NCBI GenBank assembly: GCA_036676195.1
Contig: JAKFDK010000099.1
Location: 47,248-111,247 of the forward strand
Reading direction: 5' to 3'
Source: JAKFDK01 sp036676195
Lineage (GTDB): Bacteria > Bacillota > Sulfobacillia > Symbiobacteriales > ZC4RG38
DNA length: 64,000 nt
The notes beneath the pieces are model-generated. The model searched no databases and was not told the origin of the DNA. It saw only the letters and a program-made list of their open reading frames with translations. Below are positions 36,259 through 44,090 of the stretch, one piece after another. Within the stretch, counting starts at the first letter, position 1. The number at the start of each line of letters is the position of its first letter. The translations under genes were made by a program, and so were the position numbers.

Positions 36259-36288
36259 ATTATATGCGCGGGGCAGACACACCGTCAA
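36259..36288 (-). promoter_or_regulatory. Sigma-A promoter of the Cys T-box operon
   Basis: TTGACG (36283-36288), an 18-bp spacer and TATAAT (36259-36264) on the minus strand. The -10 overlaps the ispF stop codon, so the promoter lies inside the end of the upstream gene. Confidence 0.8.
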
Positions 36289-36763
36289 GCGGACCGATCA
36301 AGGCAACCGCATATGCCGCGATCCCCTCGCCGGCACCAATAAAGCCAAGCCCCTCGTTGGTGGTAGCCTTCAGGCCAATGTCATCCGGGGACACCCCCAG
36401 CGTTTCGGCAAGACGACTCTTCATGGCCTCCCGGTAAGGACTGATCCGGGGCCGTTCACAGAGGAGTGAACAGTCTACGTTGATCGGCCGCCAGCCCCGC
36501 CCGGTCAGCAACTCACGGACTTGGCCCAGCAGGTGGATACTATCCGCCCCCTGGTACGCCACATCGGTGTCCGGGAAATAATGCCCAATGTCCCGCAGGC
36601 CGGCCGCACCCAGTAAGGCGTCCATAAGGGCGTGAACCAGCACGTCGGCGTCGGAATGGCCGAGTAAACCCTTGTCAAACGGAATCTCCACACCACCCAG
36701 GACCAGGCGGCGCCCTTCCACCAGACGGTGGACGTCATAACCAAAACCAATCCTTGAACTCAC
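36260..36763 (-). CDS. ispF: 2-C-methyl-D-erythritol 2,4-cyclodiphosphate synthase
   Basis: IspF cyclises CDP-ME-phosphate in the MEP isoprenoid pathway. The 167-residue product has GFGYDVHRL with the zinc ligands Asp and His, then GHSDADVLVHALMDALLGA and DIGHYFPDTD. It starts at GTG, overlapping the ispD stop (GTGA). Together with ispD and the PIN/TRAM gene it forms a tight overlapping unit. Confidence 0.97.
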   Translation of the reverse strand: MSSRIGFGYDVHRLVEGRRLVLGGVEIPFDKGLLGHSDADVLVHALMDALLGAAGLRDIGHYFPDTDVAYQGADSIHLLGQVRELLTGRGWRPINVDCSLLCERPRISPYREAMKSRLAETLGVSPDDIGLKATTNEGLGFIGAGEGIAAYAVALIGPLDGVSAPRI

Positions 36764-37509
36764 GTTTCGGCCCCCAAAGCGTTCAGACCGCCGGCGCGGT
36801 GTGCCAGCATCGCCTCCGCCACCGCAAAGTCTTCCGGAGTTGTCAGTTTCAAGTTTTCAGGCGAACCCATAAACACAGCCACCGGGACTCCCAGCCGCTC
36901 TACCAGACTGGCACAGTCGGTACCGGTAAATTCCTCTGCAGCCGCGGCAGCGTAAGCCGCATCCAGCAGATTCACGTGAAAAACCTGTGGTGTCTGCGCC
37001 GCCCAGAGTGCTTCCCGAGCCGGGGTATCTGCTACCATGCCGTCCCTGACGATTTTGATCGTGTCCTTCACCGGCACCGCCATGATCTGAGCCGGTACCG
37101 TTGCTGCCCGGTCAAGCATTTCAGCCAGACCGTCAGGATGCAACAATGGGCGTGCAGCGTCATGCACCACCATAATCCTGGGGCGAGCTGTGCACGCCGC
37201 CAGAGCCGCTGCAACGGACGATTGCCGCTCAGCACCACCGGCTACGATACGCGTAACCTTGGTGATACCATGGGCACGGACTAAATCCCAGGTAAAATCC
37301 ATTTGTTCAGGAGATGTCGCCAGAATGATGTCATCGATACGGGGTTCCTGCGCAAAGATCCGCAAGGTATGCACCAGTACCGGCACACCAGCCAGGGGCA
37401 GAAATTGTTTCGGGGTGGCGGCTCCCATGCGGCTGCCGCTGCCAGCCGCGGGGATAAGTGCCGTCACCCCAACCGCCAGTTTCCGTGGGCCAATGTAAAT
37501 GGGGCTCAC
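36760..37509 (-). CDS. ispD: 2-C-methyl-D-erythritol 4-phosphate cytidylyltransferase
   Basis: IspD joins MEP to CTP in the MEP pathway. The 249-residue product has the nucleotide-binding LIPAAGSGSRMGAATPKQF, then VHDAARPLLHP and KDTIKIV, all typical. It starts at GTG overlapping the stop of the PIN/TRAM gene by four bases and overlaps ispF at its end. Confidence 0.97.
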   Translation of the reverse strand: MSPIYIGPRKLAVGVTALIPAAGSGSRMGAATPKQFLPLAGVPVLVHTLRIFAQEPRIDDIILATSPEQMDFTWDLVRAHGITKVTRIVAGGAERQSSVAAALAACTARPRIMVVHDAARPLLHPDGLAEMLDRAATVPAQIMAVPVKDTIKIVRDGMVADTPAREALWAAQTPQVFHVNLLDAAYAAAAAEEFTGTDCASLVERLGVPVAVFMGSPENLKLTTPEDFAVAEAMLAHRAGGLNALGAET

Positions 37510-38630
37510 GGCGCGACGCGCTCCCGCTCAGCCCCGCGTTCGGCACGTTCGTTCGCCCGAGGCCTGGCAAAAATCATGCGCCCAGCGGCCGTTTGCAGCA
37601 CGCTGGTGACCAATACCGGGATATTTTCCCCGATAAAGCGCTTGCCTCCGTCCACCACAATCATGGTTCCGTCGTCAAGATAGGCCACACCCTGGCCGGG
37701 TTCCTTGCCGTCTTTGATCAGGGTAACGACCATTTCCTCGCCGGGCAATACCGCTGGTTTTACCGCATTGGCCAGTTCGTTGATGTTGAGTACTGGCACA
37801 CCCTGCAGTTCGGCCACTTTGTTCAGGTTGTAGTCATTGGTAATAACCTTGCCATGGATCAACTTGCCCAGTTTGAGTAGCTTCGAATCTACTTCGCCTT
37901 CGCCCAGTTCTTCCTCGAAAATCTGCACGGTGGTACCCAATTCTTTTTGGATCCGGTTCAAGATATCCAGCCCGCGCCTGCCACGATTCCGTTTCAGCAT
38001 ATCCGAGCTGTCTGCGATGTGGCGCAGTTCTTCGAGGACAAAGGACGGAATGACAATCGGCCCTTCCAGAAAACCCGTCCTGACAATGTCAGCTATACGC
38101 CCGTCGATGATTACAGATGTATCCAGGACTTTCGGCGTGACCGTGGCTGCAGTCTGTGTTTTCAGGTTCTCAGGCGAGTCCCTGTCCTTGCGCCCTTTCA
38201 AGCTAAAACTACCAAGCACACCAGCCAGTTCATCCCGCCTGCGAGCCGCAATGCTCATGCCCAGGTAACCGAAGATCAGGGCTCCCAGGGCCGCAATCAA
38301 AGGACCAACCCACGTGATACCAGTGACCGAAACACTAAAAAGAGTGGCAATAAACAAGCCGATTATAAGTCCGATGGTGCCAAAAATGATGTCCAAAAGC
38401 GGAGTCCTGGCCAACCGACCTTCCATCCAGGTTGCTATGGGGAAGAGGAAAAACCCGGTAAGTCCTCCCAGGAGACTGCCGAGCGTAAGGGTGGCGAGGC
38501 TCTCCCACCATAAAAATTCGGCCCTGCCCACCAGCCCTCGGACACTTTCCAGGCTGAACAGGGTCAGAACCAAACCGCTAATAATCCCCACACTCGTTAG
38601 AATTAACCGTAAGTTTCTCCGAAACATCCC
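37506..38630 (-). CDS. PIN/TRAM domain membrane protein (YacL type)
   Basis: The 374-residue product has four membrane helices in the first 140 residues, a PIN nuclease-like domain (KVLDTSVIIDGRIADIVRTG, then LEELRHIADSSD and KVITNDYNLNKVA) and a C-terminal TRAM domain (GEEMVVTLIKDGKEPGQGVAYLDDG). ATG at 38630 follows AAAGGAGG. It matches YacL of Firmicutes, found beside radA-disA-ispD. The acidic PIN residues suggest RNase activity, but the target is unknown. Confidence 0.92.
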   Translation of the reverse strand, partial: GMFRRNLRLILTSVGIISGLVLTLFSLESVRGLVGRAEFLWWESLATLTLGSLLGGLTGFFLFPIATWMEGRLARTPLLDIIFGTIGLIIGLFIATLFSVSVTGITWVGPLIAALGALIFGYLGMSIAARRRDELAGVLGSFSLKGRKDRDSPENLKTQTAATVTPKVLDTSVIIDGRIADIVRTGFLEGPIVIPSFVLEELRHIADSSDMLKRNRGRRGLDILNRIQKELGTTVQIFEEELGEGEVDSKLLKLGKLIHGKVITNDYNLNKVAELQGVPVLNINELANAVKPAVLPGEEMVVTLIKDGKEPGQGVAYLDDGTMIVVDGGKRFIGENIPVLVTSVLQTAAGRMIFARPRANERAERGAERERVAP

Positions 38631-38679
38631 CCCACCTCCTTTGCATTCCAAGTAAGGCGGGTCGCGGCTGCGTGCCTCT

Positions 38680-38708
38680 ATTATATTCCAAGTGATTCCA
38701 TCCTTCAA
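38680..38708 (-). promoter_or_regulatory. Sigma-A promoter of PIN/TRAM-ispD-ispF
   Basis: TTGAAG (38703-38708), a 17-bp spacer and TATAAT (38680-38685) on the minus strand, about 50 bp upstream of the start codon. Confidence 0.8.
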
Positions 38709-38779
38709 GGTGACCGACTCGCAACCCGATTGTCTGTTTGACGCCAGCACCAAAGAGAGAGTTCCCTATTCTAACACCT

Positions 38780-38804
38780 GGGGGCCGGCAATTTGCCGAC
38801 CCCC
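38780..38804 (-). terminator. Hairpin terminator after carD
   Basis: On the minus strand GGGGGTCGGCAA pairs with TTGCCGGCCCCC (one G-T pair), a few bases past the carD stop. The following T content is low. Confidence 0.55.
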
Positions 38805-38815
38805 ATTCCGCCTGC

Positions 38816-39295
38816 TCACAGGGCGAGAACCTGATCCAATAGCTCTACTGCCTCAGTAGCTTCAAGGTTTTTGGCCATGATGATTTCACTGAGCAGAATC
38901 TGTCGGGCATTCTCCAACATCTTCCGCTCACCCCCGGAGAGCCCCTTGTCACGCTCCCGCTCAGAAAGGTTGCGGACAACCTCGGCCACTTCCAGGATGT
39001 CACCGCTGCGCATTTTCTCCAGATGTGTACGGTAACGCCGGTTCCAGGCGGGCTGCTCCCGGTTTCCGCAATCCCTCAGGGTAGTGAACACTTCCTGGAG
39101 AAGGTCCGCATCCACCACTTGCCGAAGTCCGGCCTCTGCGGCTACATGGGTGGGGATCATGATCCGTAGTTCACCAAGAGGCAGGCACATCACGTAGTAA
39201 GTTCGGCGGGCGCCAAGGACCTCACGCTCTTCGATCGCTTCAATCACGCCCGCTCCGTGCATGGGGTAAACCACTTTGTCTCCAACCTGGAACAT
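38816..39295 (-). CDS. carD: CarD/CdnL-family RNA polymerase-binding regulator
   Basis: CarD-type proteins bind RNA polymerase beta and stabilise open complexes, often at rRNA promoters. The 159-residue product begins with the RNAP-interacting Tudor-like domain MFQVGDKVVYPMHGAGVIEAIEER and has a helical C-terminal domain (RYRTHLEKMRSGDILEVAEVVRNLSERERDKGLS), the normal layout. Two tandem sigma-A promoters lie upstream. Confidence 0.92.
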   Translation of the reverse strand: MFQVGDKVVYPMHGAGVIEAIEEREVLGARRTYYVMCLPLGELRIMIPTHVAAEAGLRQVVDADLLQEVFTTLRDCGNREQPAWNRRYRTHLEKMRSGDILEVAEVVRNLSERERDKGLSGGERKMLENARQILLSEIIMAKNLEATEAVELLDQVLAL

Positions 39296-39333
39296 TCCGG
39301 CACCCCCCGATGCCCGTGCCCCGTGATAACCTC

Positions 39334-39362
39334 AGCATAGCACAACCCATGCAATAGGTCAA
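39334..39362 (-). promoter_or_regulatory. carD proximal promoter
   Basis: TTGACC (39357-39362), a 17-bp spacer and TATGCT (39334-39339) on the minus strand. Confidence 0.65.
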
Positions 39363-39372
39363 CAAAATTTAG

Positions 39373-39401
39373 ATTGTATCGTAATTTCTGTCTTCCGTCA
39401 A
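39373..39401 (-). promoter_or_regulatory. carD distal promoter
   Basis: TTGACG (39396-39401), a 17-bp spacer and TACAAT (39373-39378) on the minus strand, 39 bp upstream of the proximal promoter in the same orientation. Confidence 0.7.
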
Positions 39402-39458
39402 CTCCTATTTGTCTGGTTATCCATCTGTCAGGATGCCTCGATGTGATTTCGATTCGGT

Positions 39459-40550
39459 TCAGGCCACATTCGTAGACTCAGGCAGGAACTGCTTCTGAAC
39501 ATCCCGCGAGCAGCGCAGGATTCCCTGCCAGATTTCCCGCACCGCATTCGGTGTCAGGGGCCCGCCGACCTGAGCAGCCAGGTTCTCCAACAACACCGAT
39601 TCACGCTCCGGGTGGTAGAGCGGCAAGCCGGCCCGGGCTTTCAACTCACCAATCTGCACGGCCACGCTCATTCGGCGTTGCAGCAGATCCAAAAGCTGGA
39701 GGTCTAGAGCGTCAATTTGCTGGCGGGCATGTGTCAGATCTGCCGCTGCCGGAGCCAACCCCAGTTCGCTCATCAGGAGGGAAAACTCCGCAGTGCCCAG
39801 CGTCTGGGCAGCGTCGCTGATGGCTGCCTCGGGCTGCGGATGTACTTCCAGGATCAATCCGTCCAGACCGGCAGCCAATGCCGCCTTGGCCAGTGCCGGG
39901 ACGAGGTCCCGCCGGCCACATCCGTGGCTCGGATCGGCAATGACGGGTAAATGGCTCATGCTCTTGGCCGCAAGGGCCGACCCAAGATCCAGGGTATTCC
40001 GGGTGGCCGTCTCAAATGTCCGGATTCCTCGCTCACAGAGGATTACCCGGTGGTTGCCGCCAGACAGGATGTATTCGGCTGCCATCAGCCATTCCTCTAC
40101 GGTGGCGGCCGGTCCCCGCTTGAGCAAGACAGGGCGGTCAATCTTCCCCAGCGCCTTGAGCAGGGGGTAATTCTGCATGTTACGGGCACCGACCTGGAGC
40201 ATGTCGGCATATTCGGCTACCAGGCCAACGTCTGCGGGCTCCATCACTTCTGTTACCACCGGCAGGCCCGTAGCCTCGCGGGCGGCGGCCAGGCATCGCA
40301 AACCTTCTTCGCCCATGCCCTGGTAGGCATACGGGGAGGTACGCGGCTTGAAGGCACCTCCGCGCAACATGGTGGCTCCGGCCTGCTTGACGGCTACCGC
40401 CGCTTCCAGGATCCCTTCCCGGGATTCCACTGAACAAGGTCCGGCGATGACCACCGGCCGACGCCCACCGATGGCAAGATCAAAAGCCACAGCCACCTCC
40501 TTGGTCCTGCCGGCATCCTGCTTCACCAAATACTTATCCTTGTCGGCCAC
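39459..40550 (-). CDS. DAHP synthase-chorismate mutase fusion
   Basis: The N-terminal 265 or so residues are a type I-beta DAHP synthase (VVIAGPCSVESREG, GGAFKPRTSPYAYQG, PVIADPSHGCGRRD), which condenses PEP and erythrose 4-phosphate. The C-terminal 80 or so residues are an AroQ-type chorismate mutase (ARQQIDALDLQLLDLLQRRM). This is the reverse of the B. subtilis fusion, where the mutase is N-terminal. GTG at 40550 follows GGGAGGG and was preferred because the longer frame begins next to the T-box terminator. A Phe T-box controls it. Confidence 0.93.
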   Translation of the reverse strand: MADKDKYLVKQDAGRTKEVAVAFDLAIGGRRPVVIAGPCSVESREGILEAAVAVKQAGATMLRGGAFKPRTSPYAYQGMGEEGLRCLAAAREATGLPVVTEVMEPADVGLVAEYADMLQVGARNMQNYPLLKALGKIDRPVLLKRGPAATVEEWLMAAEYILSGGNHRVILCERGIRTFETATRNTLDLGSALAAKSMSHLPVIADPSHGCGRRDLVPALAKAALAAGLDGLILEVHPQPEAAISDAAQTLGTAEFSLLMSELGLAPAAADLTHARQQIDALDLQLLDLLQRRMSVAVQIGELKARAGLPLYHPERESVLLENLAAQVGGPLTPNAVREIWQGILRCSRDVQKQFLPESTNVA

Positions 40551-40582
40551 GGCCCATCCCTCCCAACGGTGATTTTGATACC

Positions 40583-40885
40583 AAAACAAAAATGCCCGTC
40601 CCCTGTGTAGGGACGGGCAAAACTACCCGTGGTACCACCCTTGTGAACTGCCGTAGCAGCCCGCTCATTTCCCGGATGCGGCGGAGCGATTTTCCGCGAC
40701 ATCCTGCCCCTGTAACGGTGGGCATCCGGCACCGCCTACACACCCCTAACGAGGCTTCAGCGTGCAGCTCCAGGGTGAACTTCCTTCAGATTCGCCACGG
40801 GCCGCTTTCAATCACGGCAGGCCCTCCCTGTGGTGACGGGATTCCGAAGTACTTTACCCCTTCGTCGCTGTTCAGCTTGGTTGAG
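40583..40885 (-). promoter_or_regulatory. T-box riboswitch, phenylalanine specifier
   Basis: The T-box core GGGTGGTACCACGGG (40626-40640) is followed on the minus strand by a terminator TGCCCGTCCC/GGGACGGGCA (40593-40619) with TTTTTGTTTT. The stem I specifier region reads GGAAGTTCACCC, with TTC (40777-40779) the Phe codon, aligned to the same place as TGC in the Cys T-box of this window. Uncharged tRNA-Phe would raise expression of the DAHP synthase-chorismate mutase. Confidence 0.9.
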
Positions 40886-40889
40886 GAAT

Positions 40890-40919
40890 ACTCTACCATG
40901 GACGAGAAATTCCTGTCAA
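40890..40919 (-). promoter_or_regulatory. Promoter of the Phe T-box gene
   Basis: TTGACA (40914-40919), an 18-bp spacer and TAGAGT (40890-40895) on the minus strand, immediately upstream of the T-box leader. Confidence 0.75.
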
Positions 40920-40947
40920 CGGGTATCCATGCATTTTGTGCGGACTG

Positions 40948-41994
40948 CTATGCGTTCAACGGCAGACGGTTACGGTAAAAGTCGTCATGCATGTAGTAAG
41001 CCACGCGAATCTTTTTGTATTCCCTGACCGAGTACAACACCTCACGCTCGGTCAGATGGGTCTTCTGGCTGATGGCATCCAGAACGCCCTCCACCTCTTC
41101 CTGGCTCTTGCCGTGCACCATGGTAAAAAGGGTGTATGGCCAGTCCCGCTCCGGATAGGCCGGCCGCTGGTAGCAGTGGCTAACGCCGCGAAACGAGGCC
41201 ATAACCGGCCCCAGGTTGCTCAACTGCTCCTCCGGGCATACCCATACTCCCATGCCGTTAGCCCGGAAGCCGGCGGTGTGGTGGTGCAGCACAGCGGCAA
41301 ACCGCCGCATCTCTCCGCGAAGCTGAAAATCAACTGCCATCTCCAGAAGTTCCTCGACCGCCAGGTTTTCGGTCGCGGCCAAAGCCCGGAATGGCTCCTC
41401 GACCACCGGCAGATCCCGTTGCAGCGCCCGGACGGCGGCAATTTGGCGCTCCGTCAGGTGGCGCCGGGGCGAGACATAGACTTCGGCCGGCTCTTCTTCC
41501 GAGGTGGCCGCCATATTCTCCTTACCGGTCATGTCAAAGTTAACGCCAATCTTGAACAGTTTCATGGTCGGCAGAAACAAGGTGTCCAGGGCACCGGATT
41601 CGTTGTGGATGCGCTGAATTTCTGCTTCGATATCCACAAACGGAGGGACAGTCAGTGTATACCACATGTTGTACCGGTGTTCGCGCTTGTAGTTATGGCT
41701 GACCCCCGGGTGGCGGTTCACCACCAGGGCCGCGTCGTCAAGACGATCCGGGTGATATCGGCCTGCGATCAGGCTACCCTTGTAGCCCAGGGCCCGTGAG
41801 TCAAAGATGGCACTCATTTGCCGGATAACCCGTGCCTGCTTGGCGACCTGAACCCGTTGTATGACTTCTGCTTCCGCTATGTGCAACAGGTCTGCCAGGT
41901 GGGCATAAGGCCGGTGAAGCAGGGGAATTCCCGGCCGCTGCAAGAGGTTCAGGAGCTGTTTGTCCATTTCATCTAAATCGTGGATACGTGCCAC
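40948..41994 (-). CDS. Fused siroheme decarboxylase (AhbA/AhbB-like)
   Basis: The 348-residue product contains two AsnC/Lrp-like units in tandem. The first is residues 10-165 with LLNLLQRPGIPLLHRPYAHLA and HNYKREHRYNMWYTL. The second is residues 180-345 with HLTERQIAAVRALQRDLPVV, VLHHHTAGFRANGMGVW and RDWPYTLFTMVHG. AhbA and AhbB (and NirD/L/G/H) are normally separate subunits that decarboxylate siroheme on the way to heme b or d1. GTG at 41994 follows AAGGGAG; the longer frame reaches tRNA-Ala. It is a stand-alone gene. Confidence 0.88.
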   Translation of the reverse strand: MARIHDLDEMDKQLLNLLQRPGIPLLHRPYAHLADLLHIAEAEVIQRVQVAKQARVIRQMSAIFDSRALGYKGSLIAGRYHPDRLDDAALVVNRHPGVSHNYKREHRYNMWYTLTVPPFVDIEAEIQRIHNESGALDTLFLPTMKLFKIGVNFDMTGKENMAATSEEEPAEVYVSPRRHLTERQIAAVRALQRDLPVVEEPFRALAATENLAVEELLEMAVDFQLRGEMRRFAAVLHHHTAGFRANGMGVWVCPEEQLSNLGPVMASFRGVSHCYQRPAYPERDWPYTLFTMVHGKSQEEVEGVLDAISQKTHLTEREVLYSVREYKKIRVAYYMHDDFYRNRLPLNA

Positions 41995-42028
41995 CGCCAG
42001 GACTCCCTTCACTGGTAACGGCGCGCCC

Positions 42029-42057
42029 TTGACGATAGGCGCGGCCGCACGTAAAAT
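42029..42057 (+). promoter_or_regulatory. Sigma-A promoter of tRNA-Ala
   Basis: TTGACG (42029-42034), a 17-bp spacer and TAAAAT (42052-42057) on the plus strand, 14 bp upstream of the tRNA and just upstream of the oppositely oriented AhbA/AhbB-like gene. Confidence 0.8.
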
Positions 42058-42070
42058 AAGATGAGTCAAC

Positions 42071-42146
42071 GGGGCTATAGCTCAGTTGGGAGAGCGCGTG
42101 AATCGCACTCACGAGGTCAGGGGTTCGACTCCCCTTAGCTCCACCA
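42071..42146 (+). tRNA. tRNA-Ala (CGC)
   Basis: Cloverleaf with acceptor GGGGCTA/TAGCTCC, TAGCTCAGTTGGGAGAGC D-arm and GGTTCGACTCC T-arm, CCA encoded. The anticodon stem CGTGA/TCACG closes loop ATCGCAC, giving CGC. It is one of the few plus-strand genes in the window. Confidence 0.95.
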
Positions 42147-42150
42147 GAAC

Positions 42151-42190
42151 AAGAAGTCAACCCGAAGTCGGGTTGGCTTCTTTAGTTTAT
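42151..42190 (+). terminator. Terminator after tRNA-Ala
   Basis: AAGAAGTCAACCCGA pairs with TCGGGTTGGCTTCTT (one mismatch) and is followed by TAGTTTAT on the plus strand, starting four bases after the tRNA. The next 160 bases hold nothing I can identify. Confidence 0.85.
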
Positions 42191-42348
42191 CGACGGGTCG
42201 AATGCCTGTCAATCAAGCCTGCAGGCGGGGTTTCTGCCAACTCCGCGGGGTTGCGCTGGCAGGTCCACCGCTGGCTGGAAATTGCCGGACCGGCCGACTC
42301 CCGTGCCTTCCATGGGTCCTACCGGTGCTTGTTGTGATTACGGGAGAT

Positions 42349-42377
42349 TTGTCGCCGCCCGCTTCCTCTGGTAAAAT
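42349..42377 (+). promoter_or_regulatory. Promoter of the 131-aa gene
   Basis: TTGTCG (42349-42354), a 17-bp spacer and TAAAAT (42372-42377) on the plus strand. It would give a leader of about 110 nt. Confidence 0.6.
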
Positions 42378-42492
42378 AGGAGTCGTCAAATGCGAGCCCA
42401 TACCGGGTGAAGTGGCATGCAAGAGCTTTGACCAACACGCCTCAGCTTCGGTCTTCTTCGATGAGGGGACAGTCTAAGGGGTGAGCAGGTCG

Positions 42493-42888
42493 ATGAAGGA
42501 TTTGCTTTGCGATCAGTTCCAGGTGTCTGTGGGGGAATACCTGATCCGCCATCGCAGCGTGCTGGACGTCATGGCCAAGCTACAGGAAGCCAACGCCCGG
42601 ACCAACCGGGCCATTACCAAGTCAGTAACCCAGTGTGGCTGCGTGAAGATCGAGGCGGAAAAGCAGCAAATACCCGCCGACATCACCGTTCACGAAATGA
42701 AGCAACATATGGCCAATCACCTGAGTGGTCAGCTTTGTGAACACTGCCGGGAAATTGTGGAGGCGGAGATCGGGAACAATCTGTTCTACATTGCGGCGCT
42801 CTGCAATGTGTTTGACCTGAACCTTTATGACATCTTGCTGCGGGAGCACAAGCGCCTGGCTGCCCTGGGTGTTTTCAACTTTGCCTGA
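42493..42888 (+). CDS. Conserved-looking 131-aa cysteine-motif protein
   Basis: I cannot name the family. The 131-residue product starts at ATG 42493 and is mostly helical, with two cysteine motifs, VTQCGCVKIEAEKQ and GQLCEHCREIVEAEIG, which could bind a metal or be redox active. The end, LYDILLREHKRLAALGVFNF, suggests a folded soluble protein. It has its own plus-strand promoter and shares a terminator with convergent disA. Stand-alone genes of this kind beside disA occur in Clostridia, but no function follows. Confidence 0.75.
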   Translation: MKDLLCDQFQVSVGEYLIRHRSVLDVMAKLQEANARTNRAITKSVTQCGCVKIEAEKQQIPADITVHEMKQHMANHLSGQLCEHCREIVEAEIGNNLFYIAALCNVFDLNLYDILLREHKRLAALGVFNFA

Positions 42889-42920
42889 TGACCTGCTGCA
42901 TGATGTCACGGACCCGATAG

Positions 42921-42949
42921 AAACGCCGGGCCAGTATGGCCCGGCGTTT
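42921..42949. terminator. Shared terminator of the 131-aa gene and disA
   Basis: AAACGCCGGGCC/GGCCCGGCGTTT, a perfect 12-bp stem with loop AGTAT and a T-rich tail on the plus strand. It lies between the two convergent genes. Confidence 0.85.
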
Positions 42950-42998
42950 TTGATTTGATGCAACCCCGCCGGGGCAGCGACCGCCGATCCGGGCCATG

Positions 42999-44066
42999 CT
43001 ACAGATGCCGTTCGAGCATCACTTGCTCCCGCAGGCGTCGGAGCCCCTCGCGCACCGCCCTGGCCCTGGCCTCGCCGATGCCTTCGACCTCGTCCAGTTC
43101 CTCGATACCGGCGCGCAGGATGCCGGGCAGGTTGCCAAAGTGCTGGACCAGGTTCTCAATGACCGCCATGGGTAAGCGCGGAATCTTGCGCAGCATTCGG
43201 AAGCCCTTGGGGGTAACGGGTCCCTCCATGGCGCCAGGAGTTGTGCCGAGGCCGAGCACACGTGCAATGCCAGCCAGGTCAGGGGTTTCGGCGATGGCGG
43301 CAAGCGCGTCGGCTGCTGCGTCGGCCGTCACTTCATGAGCACTCTGCAGGTAGTCGCGGGCGATCAGCCGGCCTTCTTCACCCACGTTGTGGACTAACTC
43401 TTCCAGTTGCATCTGGACCAGGCGGCCTTCCACGCCCAGTTCACAGATATACCGGTCGATCTCCCGTTCAATCCGCAGCACCATTTCGGTGCGCTGGAGC
43501 GCCAGGGCCACTTCAGTGACGGTCACCAGATCCTCTAATTCCGCAGCGCTCAGGTTGACGAGGGTCTGGATTAACACGGTTCGGTATTTTTCCAGGGTAT
43601 GCAATGCCTGGTTTGCTTTGGTTAATAGTATGCTGGTGTCCCGCAGGATATAGCGGAGATTACCCTTGTACAGGGAAATAATATTGCGCCGCTGGGAAAC
43701 GGCAATGACCAGTTCACCCGTTTGTTTAGCCACCCGCTCCGCTGTCCGGTGGCGAATTCCCGTCTCCTGGGAATAGAGCGCCGGATCGGGCACCAGGGTG
43801 GCATTGGCATAGAGAATTCGTTTGGCGTCATGGCTCAGGATGATCGCCCCGTCCATTTTCGCCAGTTCATAAAGATAGGCCGGCTGGAATTCAGCATCGA
43901 TGCGGAAGCCACCGTCCACGACAGACATGATCTGGGGGGTATCCCCTACCACAATGAGGGCGCCTGTCCGGGCACGCAAGACATTCTCTAACCCTTCCCG
44001 CAACAGAGATCCCGGTGCAATCGCACGCAGGACCTTATAAAACCGCTCCTCGCGGTCTTCCGGCAT
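42999..44066 (-). CDS. disA: DNA integrity scanning diadenylate cyclase
   Basis: DisA makes c-di-AMP from two ATP and senses branched DNA. The 355-residue product has the DAC motifs DGAIILS and TGIRHRTAERV (RHR), a helical spine and a C-terminal HhH domain (FGNLPGILRAGIEELDEVEGIGEARARAV). ATG at 44066 follows GGGAGG; the longer TTG frame overlaps the ribosome-binding site. It lies next to radA, as in B. subtilis where RadA modulates DisA. Confidence 0.97.
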   Translation of the reverse strand: MPEDREERFYKVLRAIAPGSLLREGLENVLRARTGALIVVGDTPQIMSVVDGGFRIDAEFQPAYLYELAKMDGAIILSHDAKRILYANATLVPDPALYSQETGIRHRTAERVAKQTGELVIAVSQRRNIISLYKGNLRYILRDTSILLTKANQALHTLEKYRTVLIQTLVNLSAAELEDLVTVTEVALALQRTEMVLRIEREIDRYICELGVEGRLVQMQLEELVHNVGEEGRLIARDYLQSAHEVTADAAADALAAIAETPDLAGIARVLGLGTTPGAMEGPVTPKGFRMLRKIPRLPMAVIENLVQHFGNLPGILRAGIEELDEVEGIGEARARAVREGLRRLREQVMLERHL

Positions 44067-44090
44067 GGCCTCACCTCCCAACGAGAGCTG

